Below, piece by piece: positions 38,582-50,790 of a DNA stretch of 64,000 bases. A program made the position numbers and the translations under genes. Each line of letters starts with the position of its first letter. Within the stretch, counting starts at the first letter, position 1. The stretch comes from Colius striatus (taxonomy: Eukaryota > Chordata > Aves > Coliiformes > Coliidae): contig NC_084790.1 in the NCBI RefSeq assembly GCF_028858725.1, forward strand, positions 5,834,001 through 5,898,000. Direction: 5' to 3'. The notes under the pieces are model-generated. The model searched no databases. It was not told where the DNA came from and worked only from the letters and a program-made list of their open reading frames with translations.

Positions 38582-41078
38582 GTAAGGTGGGCGCGGGGAG
38601 CTCGGCGCTGCGCATCCGCCCCCGGGCACCCACCTGTGGCGGAGCGATGGGCACGCACCGGGATGCGCCGGGACGGAGCCGTCGGAAGCGCGTTGGGGTT
38701 GTGCTGGCCCGTCGGGGCGGCGGCGATGCGGGACTCGGCCCGGGGGGAGGTCCCCGAGAGTACCCGCAGGGACCAGGGGTGAAGTCCCGCGGTTCCCAGG
38801 GCACCCGGACGCGATGGAACCCCGTGAACTGGGCGGCTGTGTGACACCAGAGGGATGAGGAGCATCAGCCCCCTGGCTGCCCGCATCCAGCCCCCTCTGA
38901 GCCCCCGAGCAGCACATACGCTGCCCTCAGCCCCACATGCTCCCACCTCAGCTCCCTGCCCTGTCGCATCCCCACTCCCTGCTGTTTTCCCCTACAGCCG
39001 ATGCAGTAAACTGCAAGCTGAGTCGCTCCAGAGAGAAGCAGCCTCCAGGCTGCCCCACCGAGGGGTCCCGAGTCCGGCTGAGCCCCCAGGCTCTGTTCAC
39101 TCATCAGCTCCAGAGAGCCATCCATGTCTGTGGCCAGAGCAGACTGTGTATGTGGGTGTGCAGAGACACTCACACCCATGTCCTGCGCTTGCTCACATCA
39201 GCCCTGTGCTTCAGGGCTGGGGACCCCTTTGTCCCCAGTGGGTTTCAGCCCCAGTGTGTTTCTACCCCACACAAGCCATGTGGCCCTAGAGGGGACCAGG
39301 AACGCTGAAAGGCATCAGGATGAGGGAACAGACCTTGCAGTGAGGGGGCTTCCCGGGGGCTCACTGACACCCAGGGGAGCAGCATGCCCACAGCAGTGGC
39401 CATGGGGGCAGGTGGGGAGGGTCTGCCCTGTTGCACCCTCCATCGTCCCATGGGGTCACGCCTGGCCCCCACACAGTTGGGTGCATAGCAGAGGGGCCTG
39501 TGGCCTGCCTGCTTTGGGGCTAGAATAGTGATATTGAATGAGTAGTCCCATCCCTCTCTTCCTACTCTTGTTTTTCCCTTTGCTTTACTTGAGGCTTAGA
39601 TGAGCCAGTGCAGCAAAAACAAGTTTCCCTCCTGCTTATTCCCCCTCTCCTCCAAAACTAACCTCCCAAAAGAAAAAGCCCATTGGCTCCCTCAGGACCG
39701 GGATGGGATGGTTTGGGGTTGGTTGGCGTTGTTATCAACCTCCCGGAATGTTTAACTCTCTGCTCCTCTGCCACCCCAAGAGCACGAGAAGCCCCCAGCC
39801 GTCACCAGCGGGGAGCTGCGCATCAACGGCAAGGGGAAGAAGCTGCGCAAGCCACGCACCATCTACTCCAGCCTGCAGCTGCAAGCCCTCAACCAGCGCT
39901 TCCAGCAGACCCAGTACCTGGCGCTGCCGGAGCGCGCCGAGCTGGCGGCGCAGCTGGGGCTCACCCAGACCCAGGTACGGCCCCTGCCAGCGGGCAGAGC
40001 TCTGGGCCCCAGGGATGCGCCGTGGCGGCAGGGGAGGCTCCTGCCCTTTGCTGCTCGGGCCGAAGGCTGCGCCAGGGTGCCGGGGCGCGCTGGAGACGTG
40101 CCGAGCCGTGCCGTGCCGCGGTGGGGGAGCCGGCGCCGGTGGGCCCCCGGGGCTCGGGTTCAGGGCGCCCCTGCTCGCACCTCCCAGCGGCACCGGGACT
40201 TTCCCAGCCCCGGAGCCTGGCTGCGGGCCCGGCCGTGCCCGGCGCTGGGCGGCCCTGGGCCGCGGGACGGGGTGAGTGGGTTTTTGAAGGCGATGGGGAG
40301 AGACAGGCAGGCGGCAGCGGTGCAGCCCGGAGCCAGGGGCGAAGCGAGCTCATAAAGCTGGGGAAGAGGAGACAAGTGGGAACCTGCCGGCAGCGCGGGG
40401 GGGACCGTGGGGAGGAATGAGCGGGGCCACCACCCCACCGCGCCGCACCCCAGCCCAGCCCCAGCACCCGGCTCCCGGCGGGGGGCGCAGCCCGTGCCGC
40501 GGGGGGGACGTGGGGACACACGGGCATGTGCACAGCTGGGGACTCCTGGGCAGCTCTCGGTTTGTTGCGTGTTGGTCCGGGCTCCCCGTGCCTCTTCCCA
40601 CCGTCTCCTCCAGCTGCCCTCAGCGGAGTCTCTGATGGCTTGTAAAGGCTCAGAGCCCGGCTTGCCTCACAGACCCCCACACCCAATCTCCTATGGCTCT
40701 GGGGAAGGACAGGTGCAGATGGGAGGGACCCCGGAGGGGTCTGTGAGTATTGATGCTGGGGGTTTGGGGTGGGGTGGCATTGGCCTCACACCTCATTGTC
40801 CCTGCTCAACCCTCCCTGTCCCGCAGGTCAAGATCTGGTTCCAGAACAAGCGCTCCAAGTACAAGAAGATCATGAAGCAGGGCTCAAGTGTGCCTGATGG
40901 GGAGCACCTCCACACCACCACCTCCCTCTCCCCTTGCTCTCCCAACGTCCCCCAGCTCTGGGACATCCCCATGGCAGGCAAAGGGGCTCCCCTGGCCCCC
41001 AGCAGCTACATCAACAGCTTTGGAGCCTGGTACCAGCCGCACCCACAGGACACCATCCCCCGGGCTCCCATGATGTGA
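38290..41078 (+). CDS. DLX4: DLX4, distal-less homeobox 4 (3 coding exons, 245 aa)
   Basis: Homeodomain transcription factor of the Distal-less family, nuclear, binding TAATT-type sites. Coding exons are 38290-38581, 39781-39974 and 40827-41078, with consensus GT/AG ends. Exon lengths of 292, 194 and 252 nt close in frame. The homeodomain is about residues 119-178, with RKPRTIYSS in the N-terminal arm and [14 protein letters not shown] in helix 3 (W166, F167, Q168, N169, R171). The C-terminus (LWDIP, then NSFGAWYQ, ending in MM) matches the DLX4 tail and not that of DLX3. The N-terminal [10 protein letters not shown] resembles the start of mammalian DLX4. Length is close to human DLX4 (240 aa). 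The start was chosen for its CCCACCATGA context; Met3 is a second in-frame ATG. DLX3 lies 3' in opposite orientation, as in mammals. Paralogue confusion is unlikely given the C-terminus and the synteny. Confidence 0.95.
38582..39780 (+). other. DLX4: DLX4 intron 1
   Basis: GT-AG intron of 1199 bp. The 5' third is CpG-rich, and the rest is ordinary single-copy sequence without a recognisable repeat or coding signal. Confidence 0.9.
39781..39974 (+). CDS. DLX4: DLX4 coding exon 2 (homeodomain helices 1-2)
   Basis: Acceptor CCCCAAG|AGCAC; donor ACCCAG|GTACGG. The split codon joins to Glu98. The exon encodes the [12 protein letters not shown] arm and the homeodomain up to LGLTQTQ (residue 162), the conserved DLX intron position. 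Confidence 0.95.
39975..40826 (+). other. DLX4: DLX4 intron 2
   Basis: GT-AG intron of 852 bp splitting the homeodomain codons. GC-rich, with open chance frames on both strands and no repeats. Confidence 0.9.
40827..41078 (+). CDS. DLX4: DLX4 coding exon 3 (recognition helix and C-terminus)
   Basis: Acceptor CCCGCAG|GTCAAG. Encodes [14 protein letters not shown], the DNA-recognition helix with Asn51/Arg53 equivalents, then the Ser/Pro-rich tail ending in MM and a TGA stop at 41076-41078. Confidence 0.96.
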   Translation, partial: VKIWFQNKRSKYKKIMKQGSSVPDGEHLHTTTSLSPCSPNVPQLWDIPMAGKGAPLAPSSYINSFGAWYQPHPQDTIPRAPMM

Positions 41079-41515
41079 CACTGCCACGGCTCCAGCACCC
41101 CCCGGGTGCGGGAGGGCCAGCAAGTGTGGGGGATGCTCCGCCACCACCTCTGAGGCACCGGAGAGCCCCGTGAAGCCCTTGAGGAGCCCAGCGAATGGAG
41201 TAGGAAAAAGAGGAGGTGGAGGAAGGCAGATACTGTCTGCAGAAAACTGGGGATCACCTGCTCCATCGCTGTCTGAAGTGAGAGAGCTCTGGCACACACC
41301 GCAATGCACCCGTCCCGGCGGAACAGAACTCGGCCTCCAGCCACTGCCACGAGTCCCTCTGCTCACGGACATGAGGCAGCGGGGCTCCGAGAGGCTGGGG
41401 TGTCCAGGGACTCCCCAGCCTGGCTTTATTTATAAATACTGTCCGTTATTGTACGTGCTCCTCCGTTTATAAATAGGCTGCACACTTGTAAAGTAAAGCC
41501 TGCTGCTTCCTACCT
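41079..41515 (+). other. DLX4: DLX4 3' UTR
   Basis: Follows the TGA stop. The only nearby poly(A)-type hexamer is the AGTAAA variant at 41492-41497, after an AT-rich stretch (tttatttataaatac near 41425). No AATAAA is present, so the 3' end is an estimate. Confidence 0.55.
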
Positions 41516-44500
41516 GCTGCTCCCTCTGAGGGTTGGGATCTGTCCTTGGTTTGGGGGAAATGCTTCGGCCCCATCCCTTGGAGACTGCTGTCTCCAAAAG
41601 CTCCTGGGGACAGGGGCACTGGAGCAGGGGCCAGGGGTTAGGGCTGTGGTCCCGTCACCTTCCCAACCCAGACATCTGTGTGGGACCTGCTGCTGCTCTC
41701 AGACACCTGATTGCTCCCCCAAAATGGAGGCGCAATTATAGTAATTGTGGACCCGGGCCCCTCACTGAGGGGCTTCTCGCCCCCTCCTCAGGGTAATTAC
41801 AGGCAATTTGGAGCTGTTGAAGATGTCTCCTTTAATAGGAGCCGGGGAAGGAGGGCGAGGGACACAGGGCAGGCTGGGGACTCCGGGGCAGGTCAAGCCT
41901 GGGGTTCCTGCCCCATGTCTCCAGCAGCCCCCGTGGGTACTTGGCCTTGGGATCGAGAGCGTTTTGAGAGTTTGAGCTATTGCTCTGCTGCAGGTTTGAC
42001 GGCGGATCACCTCTCCCCTTGTGCCTTTCTGAGGCCAGAACCCAGCTAGAAAACATATTCTCATTATTTCCTACTTTTCCCCATCCTGCTCGATGTGTTT
42101 GTCACTGCAATGGGGATGAGACCCTCAGTGGGGCAGAGATTTGCCGGTGCTGCCTGTCCATACTGAGGTTTGCTCCATTGCACAAACAGGCCACAATCCT
42201 CACTCCAGATATTCCCACCTCGTATTTCCACAGCTCCAAGGGTCCTTTCCTGCCCCAGGGACCACCCGTCTCTTTCCAGCTGGCTCGGTCAGGGAGGGAG
42301 TGGTGCTGGGCACAGCTCTGTGTGTTGCATCTTCGGCAGCACACAGGGACAGAGGTTTTTCTGAGTGCTTGTTTCTGACCTGAGGAGTTGGGTTTTGGGG
42401 CAAGCAATCGATAGCTGGGAGATGGACAGGGCTGGACATGTGATGCTGAGCATGGGCATGGTGTGTCATAGGGCCAGAGGTGTGTGGAATCGATCTCCTG
42501 CTGCCCTGACAGCTGTCAGCAGGTTTGATCCCTCAGCTCAGAGGTTTGGGGTGCTGACAGTGACCCTGCTGGCATGCAGGTACAGTTGTCCCCAGTTGTG
42601 TCCTGCAATGGCCTGGGCACACTGCAGCAATGGCACGTGGAGGGTGCAGAGCCCATGGGCTGGCTCAGCAACCTAGGGGACACGGTGGGCAGGACTGACT
42701 ATGGTCCAGGACCAAGACGTGATGCATTGTATCCCCTGCGTGGTGGATGGTGTGCACAGGTCTGACACAAGCAGGGGGCTGTGCAGGACAAGGTTGACTT
42801 TATTTTCCCTGAGCAATAGAGCCCATCTTCCCCACTGAGGCTTTAGGAAGGAGGATGAATTTGCTCTGTGACAACACTGGAGGAAAGAGTGCCTCATCCC
42901 CTCAGAAACTAGTGAAAACCATGGATGGGCTTTACCCCAGGCAAGGGCTTTGGCCTGGAAGGGGCAATTTTCCTCCAGGAGTTACTCTCCAGCCAAGGAA
43001 GAGACTGAAACCTGGTGTGGTCCCAGCTGCAAAGGGCTCTTGAATGGCTTGGGGTGCTGCTGTGGAGGAGCTGATTGCTCAGCACCATCTCAGCCCCATG
43101 CATTTGGAGTAACCTCCTGCAGAGGTGGAGGGGGCTTGGTGGTGTGGTATGCCTGGGAGGGGAAGGATCCGACGGGGTGGGGGAAGCAGGAGGCAGAGGC
43201 CACAGTGCCTACTCGGCTTTCCTGATGGATGTGCTGCCAAAGGACCTGCAGCCAGAGCCACTCGCAGGTCCTGTCTTGCAGCAGGAGGGACGCAGCAGCC
43301 CTTGGCTCTCAGGGCTGGATCTGTCCCGCTCAGCATTCACAGTGCAGTTGGGACAGTGGCAGGGCCCCAACCCCGCAGAGGTGATGCCTGCGCCCACAGC
43401 TCCCACCTACCCCTGGCCACACATATGGGACCCCTGATGCCTGGGAGCAGTTAGGGCACCCTTGAGTGCTCCAGCCCATCTCTCAGGCACCCAAGGGAGC
43501 CCACTTGTACTTGAGTCCTGCTCAAGACACTCCTGTGGGATGGGGGTGAGGACAGGGATGGGGTCCTGTGCCCTGGGGAGGGGTTTTAGGGGTTGTTCTT
43601 CCCTTTCCTCTGCAGCCAAACTGGGTGGTGACCATCACTTTCCTCTGCACCTCGGGAGAGGGGTGGCATTGCCAGCATGGCATCACTGGAGCTGGGCTTG
43701 GCTGTCCTCCACCAGCCAAAAGTGTCCCCATCTGGGCACACTCAGAAAAGACCAAGAGCCACCCAGATATCCCAGTGTGGTAGCATTTAACCCCCTGGAT
43801 GGAGAAATCCCACCAGGAACAGAAATGTCCAATGACTTGTTCAGGTCCCTCATCTCCAGTGGTCTTCTTCAGCTTGCCAGGGCAGGAATTAGGCAGTGGT
43901 GAGGGAGGACTTTGTGTCCCCTTCCCATCCCCAGCCTGGGTAGGGTGCTGGGCCATGGACTGGGGCAGACAGGGAGCAGGCATCCTCGAGGCCACTCTGA
44001 AGCTCTTCTGTCCTATTTTCCAGAGCTAAGGGAGACAATGGAGCCCCAGCTGGCATCAATGCCATGGCTGCCTGGCATCGCTGCTCGACTCTGGCTGCTG
44101 CACACCAGGTTAGCCAAGAGCTGGGGAGGGGATGAAGCCATGGTGGATGCCAGGCCAGGCCGTGGGCGGGCAGCTGCCCCCGCGCTTTGTGCTGGCAGCA
44201 GCGTGACGCAAGTGGCTGGAAGCAGCATGTTGCAACGGGGCAGGAACCGCGTGCAGCATGGAGAGGGCTGTACATCAGGGCTTGTGCATGTGGGGCAGAG
44301 CAGTGCAGAGACACTGCTGCCCCACAGCTTGGACCCATAGGGGCTAGAAACTACATCTGAGCTCTTGTCCTGCCCATAGTTACTGCCAAGATCCTCTCCA
44401 AGGGGCTGGATGTCCACAGCATCCCCATCCAAGTACTGCCCAGTGCTGCTCTCTATCCCTGGTGCTGGAAGAGGATAAAAAGGATAAATGGTGTAATAAA

Positions 44501-46439
44501 GGATGGTCATTTAATTCCTGTGCCAGGGCTGGGTGAGGGGTACTGGGAGGTGTGAGGTGATGGGGTGATGTTCCCACCCTTGGAGGGTCCAACTTCCATC
44601 TCTCAGGCCCTGCTCTGCTGTTGACAGTGCACTGGGGAAGCAGCTGCAGGCAGGGGGAGTGGGCTTGTCCCTGAAGAGGGTGTCTGGGTCCTGTACTCTG
44701 TTTTGGGGAGCTCTGGGGGTCTTGGCCACTTCTGGGCTGGAAGAATGCAGGTAATGCTGGTGGCAGACCCCACTGGGCTATTGGAGCTGGGGCTGAGTGA
44801 GGAGGAACAGGGGAAGGCAGCCGAGAGGGGCCATGCGTGGCTCTGCCACTGCTCAGTGGGCAGGTGCAAAGAGCATCTGCACCAGCCGTGGCTCCTGGTA
44901 CCCAGCCCACCCCACGGGCTGTGGGTCTGTGACCCCTGGGTGCCCCCAGCCCCACACAGGCTCCAGGACACGGTCTGTAGCTGGGACCAAGGAGTGGGAA
45001 AAGAATGATGTGGGGGCTACATGTGCACAATGTCTCCCGTGGTGCCCATCCCCGGGGCCTCAGGGCTGGCAGCACACGCTGCCGGAGGAGAGCTGGATCA
45101 GTGCAGGTCCTCGGGCAGTGGTGCACCCGGCATTTATATAATCCAGGGATATGTAACCTTGTCTTTTTTCTTTTTTTCACACCCCCCCCCCCCGCCTCCT
45201 AAATTAAAAAATGCGAAAAATAAAATCAGCCCGCGCCAGCTCAGCCGCGCTCCCCACTCCAGGCAACGCCGCTCGCTCTTCCTCCTCTCCCAACCCGCCG
45301 CCTCCTCGCTCTTGTTGGCAGCTTCCCCTTAATAACCCCCGTGTCTCCAGCGTGTCTGCCGGCTCCGCGGCGGTTTGCACGCAGCCTCCAGCCCAACCCC
45401 AACCCCCCGCGCTGAGGGACGGGGACCGGCAGCCCCGGCCTAATCCTCTGCAACCGGCCCGGTGCCTGCGGGTCCGGCTGTGCGCTGGTACCCAGGGGTC
45501 CGGCTGTGCCCGACGGCAGCGCGGCTGGAGTAGGGGATGGGATGGGGAGTCGGCGGGTGTAGTCTGTGGGGGGATCTGAGTGCTAAGTCGGCCCTTCGTG
45601 GGCTTGGCTGTGGGAAGGGGAGACGCTGAAAGTTGTCCCGGCTTTGCCCGGGGTGCCGGTCCCCACTGTTCCGGGGCCGGCCCCGACGGGTGCAGGGGAA
45701 CCATCCCCACAGCCACTCCACGGGAGGATGGGGGCTTCGTGGGGAGCAGCGCGGGGAGCTGGGGGGGGCCCTCCGTGACCATAGACACAGTGATCCTGGG
45801 GCCCAGATCCCCTGTCCCGAGCATGGCAGCACTGGGATGGGGGACAGAGCTTCAGAGCTTCCACCCCTGATCCTTTGCTGCACCCCTGCCCGTGAAACGA
45901 TGGAAACAGCGGGAACAGCGAGGCAGGGTGACCAGCACGGTTCAGCCCCAAGGACTGTCACCGTCCCCATCCTGTGGCCCCACGTCTGGGGGAGTCTTTG
46001 GGTCACTCGTGCCCTCCTGGACCCATAATGCTGGTGGGGATGGTGAGTGCTAGTTCCGAGGGGTCGGTGCCACGGTGGAGGTCCGGTCCCCTGCCAAACT
46101 TTCCTCATGGTGTGTCCCCAAAAGAGACACCGAGGCAGACCAGCCACCCTCCCAGTTTGCATGGCTAGGCGCCTACTGGTCCCAGTACGAGGAGCAGGAG
46201 GGAAGCGGTAGGTCTCTGAAGGAAGACTCCGCAAACCAGCAATAAAAATCCCCCGTCCCCAAGTTCTCACTCAGGGGGCAAAGTGGGAACTGGCAGTGGC
46301 TGTGCCCACCGCCCAGTGCCACCTTCAGTCCCCATCCCCCCCCAAAAGGAGGCCGCAGGGTTTAACTGCATTGCCACAGCCAGAAAACCGCCGAGCTCCT
46401 CTCTCTTCCCCCCAAACCTCCCAAAAAACGCTGTTCAGA
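41516..46439. other. DLX4-DLX3 intergenic region
   Basis: Non-coding space between two convergent 3' ends. Apart from the homeodomain-site element at 41705-41850 it holds ordinary single-copy sequence, an AT-rich island at 44465-44520 and, at 45130-45720, an AT-rich edge followed by a CpG-rich block with no attached gene. No repeats of note and no supportable coding exon. Confidence 0.7.
41705..41850. promoter_or_regulatory. Candidate DLX3/DLX4 intergenic enhancer with inverted homeodomain sites
   Basis: CAATTA-TAG-TAATTG (41733-41747) is a perfect inverted pair of DLX-type cores. A 17-bp palindrome (41757-41773, GCCCCTCA-C-TGAGGGGC) and a TAATTAC with a nearby CAATTT (41794-41808) follow. 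It lies about 200 bp beyond the DLX4 3' end. Mammalian Dlx bigene clusters carry intergenic enhancers, some bound by DLX proteins. Equivalence to one of them is inferred. Confidence 0.45.
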
Positions 46440-47750
46440 GCCGTCAAATTCAAAGCACTTTTATTAACGTTTCTAGATCAGCTTTGGGAAGCCACAAAGG
46501 ACCTTCAGGGGAGCCCCCAGCCTTACGGGGTGCTCCTGTCAACCTGGCTTGATAGGGGGTTTTTTACCTTACAAAAACAGTGAACAAAAAACCAGACCGA
46601 AACCAGTTTGGTTTGGATCGACTTTATAGAAATGAACTTTATGTACACTCTTTTTTTCCCCCTACACCCCTATTTATATAAGGCAACATAAATAAGGTCC
46701 TCGGGACTGTACAACACATACGAACACTTCTTAAAACTGCACTTTCTGCGTTTAAAAAAATAGTGTCATTCTCTTAAAAAATAGTAAAGAGGGGTGTTTT
46801 TTTTGATTGGTTTTTTTTTGTCTTTTTCCTTAAAATGTGTTGTCAGTTTCTTTAAAAAATAGGCATTCTGCTCTGTCCGTAGCTTAACTGGCACAGATGG
46901 AAGCACTGCTAGAAAATGGACATGAGCACGGGTTTTCTTTCTTAAAAAATAACTTAAACTGTTCCTGAACTGTTTAAATATTAAAATATTTTGTCCCCAC
47001 ACACTCCTTACTTCGCTTTTAAATATCCACCTTACTGTCTGAGCATTGTCTCTGGGTGATTCCTGTGACGCTGTCACAGAAGCGGCCAGGTTGGGGGTCT
47101 AGGTTTGTTCCCATGGGGTGTCCGTAGCACACCCCTCATCCCCACCCCCAGCCTCAAACAGCTCCCCAGATTTCAGGTGCTGCGAGAATGAAGCGTGCTA
47201 CACTCCTTCAGTGTCAATGATGGGCACTCACATGCCACGATGTTGCGTTCTCCACCCCACGGGCTCCATCCCAAGTGGGGGGCAGGTGCTCCAGGCGCCC
47301 CTCCTGGGTGCCCACTCGTGCTCGGGGTAGGGGTAGCATAGGATAGGGTAGCTCCCCCACACCACGGCAGCTTACTGGGGTGGCCCCAGGAAGCAGAGCT
47401 CCGGCGAGGGACCTCCGGTGGGATGTGGCTCCTCAGGGGCCGGTTTTATTAGGGGTGATGAAAAAAGGAAGAAAAAAAAAAAAGCATCAGAGGAACTGGG
47501 CACTTTTTCCTCCCCTGCCCTGGGCTGGGAGCTAATGAGCTTAACCCTTTGCAGTCCTCTTGTTCCTGAGTTGAGCTGGGAGAGGATAGGATATATAAGT
47601 GTATATCTAAGGGTGCGTGTACATGGGTGTCCTTTTGGGTTTTGGCAAAAAGAAGGAAAAAAAAAAAGCCAAAAATAGAGGGGAAAAAGAAAAAAAGGAG
47701 GCAAGGGAGTTCTGCCACTGTCTCTCTCATTCCTTTTGTTGCCGGGGCTG
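46440..47750 (-). other. DLX3: DLX3 3' UTR
   Basis: About 1.3 kb downstream of the stop. It has AT-rich blocks (46560-47040) unlike the surrounding GC-rich DNA. A canonical AATAAA on the minus strand sits at 46465-46460. A perfect Pumilio-type TGTACATA is at 46647-46640 on the minus strand. The length is comparable with a long mammalian DLX3 3' UTR. Confidence 0.75.
46460..46465 (-). terminator. DLX3: DLX3 poly(A) signal AATAAA
   Basis: The plus strand reads TTTATT, so the minus strand reads AATAAA. It follows the AT-rich 3' UTR and precedes the switch back to GC-rich intergenic sequence. Cleavage is expected about 15-25 nt beyond it, near 46440. Confidence 0.65.
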
Positions 47751-50527
<2,777 letters not shown>

Positions 50528-50790
50528 CGCTGGAAGTGGGAGTGGGGGGAGTTGCCCGCCTGGCCGGGGACCCCCCAAGCCGGCGGCTCCGGCTGCCCGC
50601 GCGTCAGGCCTGGCGTGCCCAGAGCCGGCTCCTCTGCACCAGCTCTGCTGAGGAGCAACCAAGAGACTGTGCCCAAACCTCCAGCCCCGGCCGCCTGCTT
50701 AAAGCCTTTAATTAGGGAGCAGGGCAGGGTGGGTGCGCATTCCGATTGGCTCCAGAAATATTGCCTGGGAGGCAAAACAGGCTCCTGCCT
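50528..50790 (-). promoter_or_regulatory. DLX3: DLX3 promoter and 5' UTR (CCAAT box, TATA-like element)
   Basis: Read on the minus strand, a CCAAT box (AGCCAATCGG, core 50749-50745) is followed about 35 bp later by AT-rich TATA-like sequence (AATTAAAGGCTTTAAG, about 50713-50698). This would place the start near 50670-50680 and give a 5' UTR of about 150 nt. An AP-2-like GCCTGGGAGGC (near 50764) lies just upstream. A CCAAT/NF-Y site is a known feature of the mammalian Dlx3 promoter. The spacing inference is mine. Confidence 0.6.

Noticed and set aside
37918-38946. 342-codon frame antisense to DLX4 exon 1
   Set aside because: Shadow of a GC-rich coding exon and CpG island. The Arg/Ala/Gly/Pro-rich product is typical of such artefacts.
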